DNA of 64,000 nucleotides from Streptomyces aureus (GCF_000725495.1 NZ_JNZD01000012.1:62001-126000); one strand, 5' to 3'; numbered from the stretch's first letter, positions 32,199-41,277 are shown. Numbers and translations are program-made. The notes: generated by a model from the letters alone, not told the origin.

Positions 32199-34545
32199 CG
32201 TCGGCGTCCGTCCCTTCCTCGATGTCGGTTCGCTGCGCGGGGTCCGTCGGTGCGTCGGCCCGCCCGGAGCCGGTCCCGCCGGTCTCCGGCCCGGACGGCA
32301 GGCCCCTGCGGCCCCGGTCGAGGCCGCGCTGGTAGGAGCCGAAGACGGCGCGCATCTCCTCCGGCGTGATCTCGCGCTCCGGCGTCCCGCCGGCCGCCGG
32401 GGCCGGGTCGCGCAGCTCCGGGGCGAGGGCCCGCTGACGGACCCGGGTGGGCAGGACGGGCGGCTCGGGAGCCGGGTCGGACTCCGGCACCGCGGTGGAG
32501 GCCTCGGCGGGGGCGTCGGCCGGCGCGGACAGGGCCTTGCGCTCCCCGGACGCCGTCCGCTGCGCCGGGAGGACCGCGGTGGCGGTCCGGGAGGGCAGCG
32601 GCGCCGGGGCGGGGTCCGCCACCGGGTGCACCGTCTCGACCGGGGCGAGGACGGACTCCGGCAGCAGCACGACGGCCGTCGTTCCGCCGTACGGCGAGCG
32701 GCACAGGGTGACCTTGATGCCGTGGCGCGCGGCGAGCCGCCCCACGACGTACAGCCCGAGCCGGTCGTGCCGGGTGGGGTCGAAGTCCTCGGGCGTGGTG
32801 AGGGTGCGGTGGGCCTCGTCGAGCTGGTCCGGCTCGAGGCCGAGTCCGCGGTCGTCGATCTCCAGGACGAACCCGCTCACGGCCCGGCCGGTGCGCAGGG
32901 TGACCTGGGTGCGGGGCGGGGAGAACACGGTGGCGTTCTCGACGAGTTCGGCGATCAGATGGACGACGTCGGCGACGGCGTCCGCCGCGACGCCCACCTC
33001 GGGCATCGGGGGGACGACGACACGCGTGTACTGCTCGATCTCGCTCACCGCGGAGGACACCACCTCGGCGACGGGCACCGGCCGGCGCCAGCGGCGGCCC
33101 GGGGCGGAGCCGGAGAGGATGATCAGGCTCTCCGCGTGGCGGCGCATCCGGGTGGTGAGGTGATCGATCCGGAACAGGTCGTCCAGGACGTCGGGGTCGT
33201 CTGTGCGGCGCTCCAGCGTGTCGACGAGTTTGAGCTGACGGTGGACGAGCGCCTGGTTGCGGCGGGCGATGTTCAGGAGGACCGCGAACAGCCCCCGGCG
33301 AAGGCCGGCCTGTTTGACGGCGGCCTCGACGGCGGCGAGCCGGGCGGTGTTGAAGGACCGGCCGACCTGGCCGATCTCGTCGGCCACCGCCTCGACGTCC
33401 GCGAGCGGCGGCGCCTCGGCGGCCGCGTCGACCTCCTCGCCCGCGCTCAGCCGCTCCATGACCTGGGGCAGCTGCCGGTCGGTCAGCAGGTCGGCGGCGT
33501 CGCGCAGCGACTCCAGACGGCGGGAGATGCGCCGGGCGCCGCGCACCGCGAACCAGAGGGACAGCCCGACGGCCGCCAGTCCCAGCACACCGACGACCGC
33601 GGCCTTGGTGAGCTCCCGGTACGCGAACGTCCGCCCGCGCGCGGCGGAGTTGACGGCGGACTGGGTGCACAGCCGCATGTACCGCTTGACCGCGCGGTCG
33701 CTGGTGGTGCGCCAGGAGCCGGCGGCGACGGCCTCGCCGGCGCGGCGGGCGCCCGCCCGCAGCAGGGCGTCCTCGTCCCGGGTCAGTTCCCGGTGCAGGG
33801 GGTCGCGCTGGAAGGTCTCGAAGAGGGCGCGCGAGTCGGCGGGCAGGTCGGGCACATAGGTCCGCTCGAAGACCCGGCGGTCCTCGATGGTGGCGGTGAG
33901 GGTGTCGTACTGGGGGTCGGTGAGCGACCCGGCGGCCCGTGCCCCGGCGACCAGCGCGTCCTCGCGCGAGACGAACTCCCGTACCCGCACCAGTTCCACG
34001 ACGACCTGTGCCTCACGGGCCAGCTGTCCGGCCTGGAGCGCGGTGAGCGCGGACTCGACGTCGAACGCCGGTTCCACCAGGGCGCTGTATTCGGCCACGG
34101 CGCGGTCCCAGCTGAGGTCGTGGGACAGCACCCGGGCGCGCAGGCCCTCCAGCTTGTCGACGGAGTGGAGCATGGTGTCCAGCGCCTGGCGCTGATGGCC
34201 GGACAGGCGGCTGCGGTCCCCGTCCCGGACCGCCGCGCGCAGCGCGGTCACGGCACGGTCCGTGCGGCGCTGCTGGGCCAGCAGTTCGACGCCGGGCCGT
34301 GTCCCGTGCCGGGTGCCCGCGTAGGCGGCGGCGAGGCGCCGTTCGATCTGGATCTGGCCGATCGCGGTGTCGACCGGGGTGCCGAAGTCCTCGTAGACGC
34401 CCTGGAGCCGGACGAGTGCGCGCAGGTCGCCGGTGACGGACACCATGGCGAAGCTCCACAGCGTCATGAGGGCGATCACCGGGGCGATCGAGAGGGCCAC
34501 GATCCGCGAACGGACCGTGGGCGTACGACCGAAGGGCCAGCGCAT
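32188..34545 (-). CDS. cvnA: Nitrate-sensing-type histidine kinase-like protein, conservon component A
   Basis: 785 residues, membrane bound. TM1 is near residue 15-35 (IVALSIAPVIALMTLWSFAM). An extracellular NIT-type sensor domain follows (about 50-290), then TM2 (AAVVGVLGLAAVGLSLWFAV), a HAMP-like segment, the putative His box FRIDHLTTRMRRHAESL near 470 and a HATPase domain (ELVENATVFSPP as N box, DDRGLGL as G1). A long Pro/Ala-rich tail follows to the C terminus. ATG 34545 has GGGGAG 7 bases upstream. First gene of the cvnABC operon. Confidence 0.9.
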   Translation of the reverse strand: MRWPFGRTPTVRSRIVALSIAPVIALMTLWSFAMVSVTGDLRALVRLQGVYEDFGTPVDTAIGQIQIERRLAAAYAGTRHGTRPGVELLAQQRRTDRAVTALRAAVRDGDRSRLSGHQRQALDTMLHSVDKLEGLRARVLSHDLSWDRAVAEYSALVEPAFDVESALTALQAGQLAREAQVVVELVRVREFVSREDALVAGARAAGSLTDPQYDTLTATIEDRRVFERTYVPDLPADSRALFETFQRDPLHRELTRDEDALLRAGARRAGEAVAAGSWRTTSDRAVKRYMRLCTQSAVNSAARGRTFAYRELTKAAVVGVLGLAAVGLSLWFAVRGARRISRRLESLRDAADLLTDRQLPQVMERLSAGEEVDAAAEAPPLADVEAVADEIGQVGRSFNTARLAAVEAAVKQAGLRRGLFAVLLNIARRNQALVHRQLKLVDTLERRTDDPDVLDDLFRIDHLTTRMRRHAESLIILSGSAPGRRWRRPVPVAEVVSSAVSEIEQYTRVVVPPMPEVGVAADAVADVVHLIAELVENATVFSPPRTQVTLRTGRAVSGFVLEIDDRGLGLEPDQLDEAHRTLTTPEDFDPTRHDRLGLYVVGRLAARHGIKVTLCRSPYGGTTAVVLLPESVLAPVETVHPVADPAPAPLPSRTATAVLPAQRTASGERKALSAPADAPAEASTAVPESDPAPEPPVLPTRVRQRALAPELRDPAPAAGGTPEREITPEEMRAVFGSYQRGLDRGRRGLPSGPETGGTGSGRADAPTDPAQRTDIEEGTDADDAL

Positions 34546-34716
34546 GGTCTCCCCAGGACGACGGGACGGGTCGGTGGCCGGGTGACGTTCGGTAACCCAT
34601 CGCCAGTTACTCGCTGGTAGCGATCGCGGCTCAAAGTAGTGGATGGGCCGCCCGGACCGCAATGGCCCGGGCTGACTCATCGTTCAACAAAATGCCACGT
34701 CACGGCACGGTCCCGA

Positions 34717-36204
34717 TCATCGGTCCCCCTGCGGGAGGGCGAAGACGGTGACGACCGCGGCGTGGTCGGAGGGCCAGGCGTTGCCCGCGACGTCCGGCCA
34801 GAGCCGCGGGGTCCCGGCGACCAGGGTGCGGGAGTCGAGGACGGTCAGGCCCCGGTGCAGGACGAAGTCGATCCGGTCCCGCGGTTCCGGCCGCCCGCTG
34901 CCGTCCTCGTGCTCGGCGTGCACGGGTGACCAGGTGTGCCCGGGCTCCCGCTCCGGGTCCGGGTGGGCCTCCCGGTAGGAGTCGCGCAGTCCCGCCTCCT
35001 CCGCGGCCCGCGTCACCGGCCAGTCGACGTCCGGCCAGTCCAGGTGCGAGGGCACGTTGAAGTCACCGGTCAGGACGACCGGGACGGACTCCTCGCGGGT
35101 GGCGGCGATCCACCCGAGGATCTCCCGCATCCGCTCCAGCCGGCCGCTCTCGTGCGCGATCAGTTCCGCCGCCGGGAGACCGTCGAAGCGTGCCTCGTAC
35201 GGGCCGTAGGGCGCGCAGTCGAGGTGGACGCTCCACACGTCCACCCGCTGCCCGCCGTCCAGTTCGATCCGGACGCCGGTCCCGCCGTAGAAGCCCACGT
35301 CCGGGTCGCCGAGCGCGGCGGTGATCGGGTGGCGGCTGATGACGCCGAGGTTGTCGCCCGCCCGGTGGTGGTACCAGCCGAGGGCGTCCGCCAGTTCGCG
35401 CGCCGCGTTCCCGTACGTCTCCTGGAGGCCGACCACGTCCGCCCCGGACCCGGTGATGGCCGCGAGCTGCTTCTCGCGGTACCCCTCGACCTTGGTCCCG
35501 CCGTACCAGAGGTTCCAGCTCATCACCCGCAGTTCGCCCGGGGCGACCATGGCCCGCAGCCGGGCCGGGGAGACCTCCTCCAGACTGCCCAGCACGGTGC
35601 GGCCGGCCGCGGGGGCGATCGGCGCGAGCGAGGGCACCGCGAGGACGGCGCAGCCCGCCGACTCGGCCGAGGTGACGCCGGTCTGGGTGTCCTCGACGGC
35701 CACGCAGGCGGCCGGGTCGACGCCGAGGGCGCGGCAGGCGGCGAGGTAGGGGTCGGGGGCGGGCTTGGTGCGCCCGGTGTCGTCGGCGGTGACCGAGACG
35801 GCGAAGTGCTCGGCGCCGAGCGCCTCCAGGACGGTGTCCGCGACCGTGCGCGGGGAGGCGGTCACCAGGGCGGTGGGGACGCGTTCGCGGGCGAGCGCGC
35901 GGAGCAGTTCCCTGGCGCCGGGGCGGGGCACGACGCCCGTACGGACCCGGTCCGCGAACCGCCGGTGCAGTTCGGCGGCGGTCTCCTCCCCCGGTGCGCC
36001 GGTGACGTCGGCCAGCCAGCCGGCGGTGTACTCGACGGGCCGTCCGAGGACGTGCGGCTGATCGGCCCCCGTCAGCACGTGCCCGAGCTCGTCGGCCACC
36101 GCCTCCACCGCCTCCCACCACAGCCGCTCGGTGTCCACGAGCGTGCCGTCCATGTCGAACAGAACGGCTTGGAGAACGGGCCGAACGGTGGTGCGGTGGG
36201 TCAC
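34717..36204 (-). CDS. Fusion of HAD phosphatase and endo/exonuclease/phosphatase domain
   Basis: 495 residues. The N-terminal domain (about 10-215) is a HAD phosphatase of the beta-phosphoglucomutase-like type: DMDGTLVD at 17-24, ALVTASPRTVAD near 110, TKPAPDPYLAACRALG near 145 and VAVEDTQTGVTSAESAG near 167. The C-terminal domain (about 225-490) is of the endonuclease/exonuclease/phosphatase (EEP) superfamily: LRVMSWNLWYGG, LQETYGNA, VVLTGDFNVPSHLDWPD and PSDHAAVVTVF, covering the metal-binding and catalytic residues. It lies downstream of an ABC importer, so it could process an imported phosphorylated compound. Single reading frame, no sign of a sequencing join. GTG start. Confidence 0.85.
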   Translation of the reverse strand: MTHRTTVRPVLQAVLFDMDGTLVDTERLWWEAVEAVADELGHVLTGADQPHVLGRPVEYTAGWLADVTGAPGEETAAELHRRFADRVRTGVVPRPGARELLRALARERVPTALVTASPRTVADTVLEALGAEHFAVSVTADDTGRTKPAPDPYLAACRALGVDPAACVAVEDTQTGVTSAESAGCAVLAVPSLAPIAPAAGRTVLGSLEEVSPARLRAMVAPGELRVMSWNLWYGGTKVEGYREKQLAAITGSGADVVGLQETYGNAARELADALGWYHHRAGDNLGVISRHPITAALGDPDVGFYGGTGVRIELDGGQRVDVWSVHLDCAPYGPYEARFDGLPAAELIAHESGRLERMREILGWIAATREESVPVVLTGDFNVPSHLDWPDVDWPVTRAAEEAGLRDSYREAHPDPEREPGHTWSPVHAEHEDGSGRPEPRDRIDFVLHRGLTVLDSRTLVAGTPRLWPDVAGNAWPSDHAAVVTVFALPQGDR

Positions 36205-36218
36205 GGGGATCTCTTTCT

Positions 36219-36274
36219 CGGGTGGGGGGCTTGGTTGGGGGATTCTCGGGTGGGGGGTTCTTGGGTGGGGGGAT
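36219..36274 (+). other. G-rich tract, possible quadruplex
   Basis: Four runs of 5-6 G (GGTGGGGGG, TTGGGGG, GGTGGGGGG, GGTGGGGGG) lie within 56 bases on the plus strand, in the gap between the HAD-EEP gene and the ABC ATPase gene. The matching RNA of the minus-strand operon would be C-rich. Confidence 0.5.
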
Positions 36275-36304
36275 CGAGCCCGGCTCTCGGGATGCGGAGG
36301 AAAG

Positions 36305-36355
36305 AATCAGCCCCTCCGGCGTTTGAGGAGCGGGGTCCGGGGCGGAGCCCCGGGG
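36305..36355. repeat. Dispersed Streptomyces intergenic repeat (GTTTGAGGA type)
   Basis: AATCAGCCCCTCCGGCGTTT, then GAGGAGCGGGGTCCGGGGCG and GAGCCCCGG. I recognise this as a very common intergenic element of Streptomyces chromosomes. It contains a GGGGTCCGGGGCGGAGCCCC-type hairpin and lies just downstream of the ABC ATPase stop (36390), so it could act as a terminator. Confidence 0.75.
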
Positions 36356-36389
36356 TGGGACGGGCAGGGGCGGAGGGGGCGAACAGACT

Positions 36390-37460
36390 TCAGCTCGGCC
36401 GGGCGGCAACAAGCACAGGCCGATCCGGAAGGCTGACGCTCACCCTCGCCCCCGAAACGAGCGCACCCGCCTCGTGCGTCGGCAGGTCGGCCTTGATCTC
36501 GGCGCCGTCGGCGAGCCGCACAGTGACCCGGGTGGCCGCGCCGAGGAACGCGGTCGCCCCGACCCGCCCGTCACCCTCCTCGTCGGCGCTCACCCGCACC
36601 GCCTCCGGCCGCACCAGCACGTCCACCGCCCCGGGACCGGGCGCCTCCCCGTCCACCGGAAGCCGCTGTCCGAGGACGGAGACCGTGTCACCGTCGAGCG
36701 TCCCCGGGATCCGGTTCATCGTGCCGACGAACTCGGCGACGAAGGCGGTGGCGGGCCGCCCGTACAACTCGGCGGGCTCCGCGCACTGTTCGAGCCGTCC
36801 GGCCCGCATCACCGCGACCCGGTCCGCCATGGACAGCGCCTCCTCCTGGTCGTGGGTCACGAACACCGTCGTGATGCCGAGTTCGAGCTGGAGCCGCCTG
36901 ATCTCCTCGCGCAGCGACAGGCGAACCTTCGCGTCGAGTGCGGACAGCGGTTCGTCGAGGAGCAGGACACGGGGCCGCAGGGCGAGCGCGCGGGCCAGGG
37001 CGACCCGCTGCTGCTGGCCGCCGGAGAGCTGGTGCGGGAAGCGCCCGCCCTTGTCCCCGAGGCCGACGAGGTCGAGCAACTCGCCCGCGCGGGTGCGCCG
37101 TTCGGCCGTGCCCACCTTGCGCATCCGCAGCCCGAAGGCCACGTTGTCCAGGGCGCTCAGATGCGGGAAGAGGCTGTAGGACTGGAAGACCATCCCGGCG
37201 TCGCGGCGGTGCGCCGGAACCCGGGTGATGTCCTCGCCGTCGACCAGCACCTCACCGGAGTCGGGGTGTTCGAAGCCGGCGAGCATGCGCAGCGCGGTGG
37301 TCTTGCCGCAGCCGGACGGGCCGAGCAGGGCGAGGAGTTCACCGGGCCGGACGGTGAGGTCCAGACCGTCGAGGGCGACGGTCGTTCCGAACGCCCGCCT
37401 GAGAGAGCGGAATTCGACGGTGGCGGCCGTGGCGGCGGTGGCGAGGGTCGTCATGTTCAT
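36390..37460 (-). CDS. ABC transporter ATPase (organophosphonate/spermidine/iron type)
   Basis: 356 residues. Walker A GPSGCGKTT near 52, Q loop VFQSYSLFPHLS near 97, signature LSGGQQQRVALARAL near 150, Walker B VLLLDEPLSALD near 172 and the switch His in FVTHDQEEAL near 207. The C-terminal TOBE domain (about 265-350) is typical of the PotA/FbpC/2-aminoethylphosphonate group. ATG 37460 overlaps the stop of the upstream permease (ATGA). Together with two permeases and a lipoprotein it makes a complete importer. Confidence 0.93.
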   Translation of the reverse strand: MNMTTLATAATAATVEFRSLRRAFGTTVALDGLDLTVRPGELLALLGPSGCGKTTALRMLAGFEHPDSGEVLVDGEDITRVPAHRRDAGMVFQSYSLFPHLSALDNVAFGLRMRKVGTAERRTRAGELLDLVGLGDKGGRFPHQLSGGQQQRVALARALALRPRVLLLDEPLSALDAKVRLSLREEIRRLQLELGITTVFVTHDQEEALSMADRVAVMRAGRLEQCAEPAELYGRPATAFVAEFVGTMNRIPGTLDGDTVSVLGQRLPVDGEAPGPGAVDVLVRPEAVRVSADEEGDGRVGATAFLGAATRVTVRLADGAEIKADLPTHEAGALVSGARVSVSLPDRPVLVAARPS

Positions 37461-38275
37461 CCCCGGGAGGCGGAAGCGGTACGGGAGCGGCCGCCGAGCA
37501 CGGCGAGCGCGAGGAGCAGTGCCCAGGTGAGGAACAGACTGAGCACGGAGACGGCGACGGACATCTGGGCCTGCGAGCCGCCGACGGCGTAGATCCACAC
37601 GGCGAACGGCTCGTAGCCGAGCAGGCTGGCGACCGTGAACTCGCCGAGCACCAGGGCGAGGGTGAGGAAGGAGGCGTTGAGCAGCGCGCCGCGCAGGTTG
37701 GGCAGCACGGCGCCCACGAGTGCCCGCGGCAGGCTCGCGCCGCAGCTGCGGGCCGCCTCGACGAGGGTGCGCACGTCGACCGCGCGCAGTCCCGCGTCCA
37801 GGGCCCGGTACACGAAGGGCAGGGCCATCACGACGTAGGCGAGGACGAGGACGACCGGGAAGTCCGGGTCCTGGATCGCCACGAAGGTCTGGAACAGCGG
37901 GGTGCGCGAGAAGTGTTCGGGCCCCCACTTCAGGACGGTGGCGATGCCGGCGACGAACGCGATCGGCGGGACGACGAGCGGCAGGGAGCACACGACCTCG
38001 ACGACCGGCCGCAGCCGGGGCGAGCCGAGCCGCAGCGCGACCGTGGCGGGCACCATCAGGAGCAGCACCACGACGATGGTGGCGGCGGCGAGTTCGAGCG
38101 AGAGCAGCAGGCTGGGGACGAAGCCGTCGGCGGACAGGATCCGGCGGTAGGCGTCGAGGGTGACGCCCTGTCCCGGTACGTCGACCGTGAACACCACGGA
38201 CGCGGCCATGGGCACCAGGAAGTACAGCGCGGCGAGGGCGAGGGCCGCCCAGCGCCAGAGGTTCAGGCGAGCCAT
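37457..38275 (-). CDS. ABC transporter permease (second)
   Basis: 272 residues, 6 transmembrane segments. The cytoplasmic EAA-like loop is EAARSCGASLPRALVGAVLPNLRGALL near 185-212, which contacts the ATPase. Overlaps the upstream permease by 13 bases and the ATPase by 4 bases. The pattern (a pair of separate permeases with a PotB/PotC-like look) fits polyamine, iron or phosphonate importers. Confidence 0.9.
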   Translation of the reverse strand: MARLNLWRWAALALAALYFLVPMAASVVFTVDVPGQGVTLDAYRRILSADGFVPSLLLSLELAAATIVVVLLLMVPATVALRLGSPRLRPVVEVVCSLPLVVPPIAFVAGIATVLKWGPEHFSRTPLFQTFVAIQDPDFPVVLVLAYVVMALPFVYRALDAGLRAVDVRTLVEAARSCGASLPRALVGAVLPNLRGALLNASFLTLALVLGEFTVASLLGYEPFAVWIYAVGGSQAQMSVAVSVLSLFLTWALLLALAVLGGRSRTASASRG

Positions 38276-39171
38276 CGCGCGCTCCGTCGTTGCAGGGGCA
38301 GGTAGACGGCCATCACAAGGCCCGCGATGAGGACCATGTCGAGGCTGAGGGCGAGGGCCACGTTCTCCTGGCCGACCAGGACGTTGCCGGAGATGGCGTC
38401 GGCGATCTGCAGCGTGACGAGCGGCACCGCGCTGCCGACCATGGCGGCGGCCGTGGCGTAGGCGGCGAAGGCGCTGCCGAAGAGGAGCACGAATCCACCG
38501 AGGAGCGAGGGCGCGAGGACGGGCAGGGCCACGTGCCGCCAGTACTGGACGGTGGTCGCGCCGTTGTTCCGGGCCGCCTCGCGCCACTGGGAGCGCAGGC
38601 CGTCGAGGGCGGGGGTGATGGTGAGGACCATGAGCGGGATCAGGAAGTACAGGTAGACGACGACCAGGCCCCAGAAGCTGTAGAGGTCCCAGCCGTGTTC
38701 GGTCAGGCTCAGGTGCCGCGTCAGGACGCCGGAGTTGCCGAGGGTGGCGACGAAGGCGAAGGCGAGCGGGACGCCGCCGAAGTTGGCGAGGACCCCGGAC
38801 GCGGTGAGCACGGCCTCGCGCAGCGCCCGGGACCGGGAGGTCACCACGGCCTGGGCGAGCGGCAGTCCGAGGAGGGTGGCGAGGCCGGCGGAGACGGCGG
38901 ACAGCTTGACGCTGCCGGTCAGCGCGGTCAGATAGGCGCCCTGGAACGAGCCGGTCAGATTGGCCGTGGTGTACGAACTGGCGCCGGTGGCCTGGTCCTT
39001 GACGGTGAAGGCTCCGTCGAGCATGGCGAGGGCGGGCAGCCCGAAGGCGATCGCGACGAAGACGAGCAGCGGGAGGACGGCGAGCGGGCCACCGGTGCGG
39101 CGGCGCCGCCGCTGCCGTGGGGCAGCGGCGGGCGCCACGTCGGCCGGGGCCTTCGTGAAGGTGGTCGTCAT
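38263..39171 (-). CDS. ABC transporter permease (first)
   Basis: 302 residues. A basic cytoplasmic N terminus (PRQRRRRRTGG) precedes TM1 (LAVLPLLVFVAIAFGLPALA); about 6 TM in all. The EAA-like loop is EAARNNGATTVQYWRHVALPVLAPSLLGG near 207-235. The start overlaps the stop of the substrate-binding protein (ATGA). It shows the same organisation as 2-aminoethylphosphonate (phnU/phnV-like) and spermidine permeases. Confidence 0.9.
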   Translation of the reverse strand: MTTTFTKAPADVAPAAAPRQRRRRRTGGPLAVLPLLVFVAIAFGLPALAMLDGAFTVKDQATGASSYTTANLTGSFQGAYLTALTGSVKLSAVSAGLATLLGLPLAQAVVTSRSRALREAVLTASGVLANFGGVPLAFAFVATLGNSGVLTRHLSLTEHGWDLYSFWGLVVVYLYFLIPLMVLTITPALDGLRSQWREAARNNGATTVQYWRHVALPVLAPSLLGGFVLLFGSAFAAYATAAAMVGSAVPLVTLQIADAISGNVLVGQENVALALSLDMVLIAGLVMAVYLPLQRRSARWLA

Positions 39172-40325
39172 CCGGAGACGGCCTTGCCCCAGCCCTGGGC
39201 GAGCACGGTCTTGGCCTTGCTCTGCTGGGCCTCGGTCGGGAAGCTCGGGGTGCCCGAGACCGCAGGGAGCTTGGCGGCGGCGGTCTTGTCGAGGGTGCCG
39301 GCCTTGTCCATCGCGGTCATGAGGGCCGGGCGGGCGTATCCCTTGAGCCAGAGGTTCTGGCCCTCGGCGCTGTAGAGGTACTCCTGCCACAGACGGGCGG
39401 CCGCGGGGTGCGGGGCGTCCTTGTTGACGGCCTGGGAGTAGTACTGGGAGAACTGGCCGTCGCCCGGCACGGCGACCTTCCAGTCGACGCCCTTGGACCT
39501 GAACTCGTCGGCGTAGCCGGCGTTCAGGTAGTCCCAGTCGATGCTGATGGGCGTCTCGCCCTTCTCGACGGTGGCCGGGGTCGACTCGACGGGCGTGTAG
39601 TTGCCGTTCTTCTTCAGCTTCGCGAAGAAGTCGAGGCCGGGCTGGATGTCGTCGAAGGAGCCGCCGTTCGCGAGCGCGGCCGCGTAGACGCCGCCGAACG
39701 CCGAACCGGACTTGGTGGGGTTGCCGTTGAGCGCGACCTGGCCCTTGTACTGCGGCTTGAGCAGGTCCTTGAAGGTCGTCGGGCACTGCTTGACGCGCTT
39801 GGCGTCGCAGCCGATGGAGATGTAGCCGCCGTAGTCGTTGAACCAGCGGCCCGCGGCGTCCTTCTGGCCCTCGGGCAGGTCGCCGAAGGAGGCCACCTTG
39901 TACGGGGCGAGCAGCCCCTGCTGGGCGGCGCTCAGCGCGAAGGAGCTGCCGAGGTCGAGGACGTCGGGGGCACGGTCCTGGCCCTTGCGGGAGGTGACGG
40001 CGTTGATCTCGTCCTGGCTGGAGCCGTCGGGGCTCTCGACCTGGATCTTGATGCCGTACTTCTTGGTGAATCCGTCGATCAGGGCACCGTAGTTGGCCCA
40101 GTCGCGGGGAAGGGCGATCGCGTGCAGCGTGCCCTCCTTCTTCGCGGCCTTGACGAGGCCGTCGAGACCGCCGAAGTCCGCGGCGGAGGTCGCGGTGGCC
40201 GCGCTCTTGCCGTCGGCGGTGGTCGCCTTGTCGTCGGGAGCGGCGCCGCAGGCGCTCAGGGTGAGCGCTGCGGCGACGGCGAGGCCGCCGGTGAGGAGGG
40301 CGGTCCTCGGCAGGAACACGGTCAC
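39168..40325 (-). CDS. ABC transporter substrate-binding lipoprotein
   Basis: 385 residues. The lipoprotein signal peptide ends in LTLSAC (lipobox Cys near residue 27), then a linker and a type-2 periplasmic-binding fold: DGLVKAAKKEGTLHAIALPRDWANYGALIDGFTKKYGIKIQVESP, APDVLDLGSSFALSAAQQGLLAPYKV and YISIGCDAKRVKQ. The family resembles polyamine, Fe3+ and 2-aminoethylphosphonate binding proteins; which ligand applies here cannot be read. GTG 40325 has GGAGAG 4 bases upstream. First gene of the importer operon, with a GntR-type operator 42 bases upstream. Confidence 0.9.
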   Translation of the reverse strand: MTVFLPRTALLTGGLAVAAALTLSACGAAPDDKATTADGKSAATATSAADFGGLDGLVKAAKKEGTLHAIALPRDWANYGALIDGFTKKYGIKIQVESPDGSSQDEINAVTSRKGQDRAPDVLDLGSSFALSAAQQGLLAPYKVASFGDLPEGQKDAAGRWFNDYGGYISIGCDAKRVKQCPTTFKDLLKPQYKGQVALNGNPTKSGSAFGGVYAAALANGGSFDDIQPGLDFFAKLKKNGNYTPVESTPATVEKGETPISIDWDYLNAGYADEFRSKGVDWKVAVPGDGQFSQYYSQAVNKDAPHPAAARLWQEYLYSAEGQNLWLKGYARPALMTAMDKAGTLDKTAAAKLPAVSGTPSFPTEAQQSKAKTVLAQGWGKAVSG

Positions 40326-40366
40326 GGTCTCTCCAGGGTGACGCACGAGGGTGGGGTGGTACGGAG

Positions 40367-40384
40367 AACTTGTCTGAACAAGTT
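40367..40384. promoter_or_regulatory. GntR/HutC-type operator
   Basis: AACTTGT-CTGA-ACAAGTT, a perfect 7-base inverted repeat with 4-base centre, between the importer operon and the divergent gntR gene. The core ACTTGT...ACAAGT fits the HutC/PhnF class of GntR operators. It would cover the importer promoter. Confidence 0.7.
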
Positions 40385-40536
40385 GGCCCCAGTAGGCCCG
40401 CCGATGGTGTCCTTCGGGTGAACACCGAGGGAACCTCAACCCCCTGTTCCCTGCACAATCATGACCGTCCCCGATCACCGCCCGCCGTCGATTAGGCTGA
40501 TCAGGCTGTGCACAGCGGGCTGACCAGAGGGGAAGA

Positions 40537-41277
40537 ATGACGGCGCGACACGAGGAGATCGCCGAGGAGCTGCGGCGGGCGATCGACCGCGAGGAGTACA
40601 CCGTGGGCAGTCTGCTGCCGGCGGAGACCGACCTCGCGGCCCAGTACGGCGTCTCGCGCGGCACGGTCCGCCAGGCCGTCGCGGCCCTCACCGCCGAGGG
40701 GCTCATCGGGTCCCGCCAGGGCGCCCGGCGGGTGGTCCTCGCCGGCCGTCGCAGCCAGAGCTTCGCCGAACTGCGCAGCTTCGCCCAGTGGGCGCGGGCG
40801 ATGGGGCGGGAGGCGACGGGGCACGTGGTGTCCCAGGAGTACCGCCCGGCGACGGCCGAGGACGCCGTCCGCCTCCAACTCGCCGAGACGACACCGGTGT
40901 TGCACGTGCTGCGGGTACGCGGCCTGGACGGCGAGCCGGTGCTGCTGGAGCGCACGGTGTACGCGGGCTGGATCTCCCCCGCCGTCGAGGCGATCGAGCC
41001 CGGATGCCCCTCGGTCACCCAGCGCCTGTTCGAGGACACGGGCCTGGTCTTCGCGTACGGCGAGCATGTCATCGACGCGGTCGCGGCGGGCGCCCAGGAC
41101 GCCGACCTGCTCGGCGTCCGCCGCACGAGCCCCCTGCTGCGCGTCCGCCGCGTCACCACCACCCGCGAGGGCCGCCCGGTGGAGTGGTCCGACGACCGCT
41201 ACCGCTCCGACGCGGTGAGCTTCAGCGTCCACAACTCGATCGGCAACAACGCCCTGGCCAGAAAGACGGCCGAGTAA
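40537..41277 (+). CDS. GntR-family regulator, HutC/UTRA type
   Basis: 246 residues. A winged helix-turn-helix (about 3-70) includes RAIDREEYTVGSLLPAETDLAAQYGVSRGTVRQAVAALTAEGLIGSRQGARRVVL. A UTRA ligand-binding domain (about 90-235) follows, with PVLLERTVYAGWISP and SPLLRVRRVTTTREGRPVEWSDDRYRSD. Divergent from the ABC importer, with a matching palindrome between them, so it most likely represses the importer until an imported ligand binds the UTRA domain. GAGGGGAAG precedes the ATG. Confidence 0.92.
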   Translation: MTARHEEIAEELRRAIDREEYTVGSLLPAETDLAAQYGVSRGTVRQAVAALTAEGLIGSRQGARRVVLAGRRSQSFAELRSFAQWARAMGREATGHVVSQEYRPATAEDAVRLQLAETTPVLHVLRVRGLDGEPVLLERTVYAGWISPAVEAIEPGCPSVTQRLFEDTGLVFAYGEHVIDAVAAGAQDADLLGVRRTSPLLRVRRVTTTREGRPVEWSDDRYRSDAVSFSVHNSIGNNALARKTAE

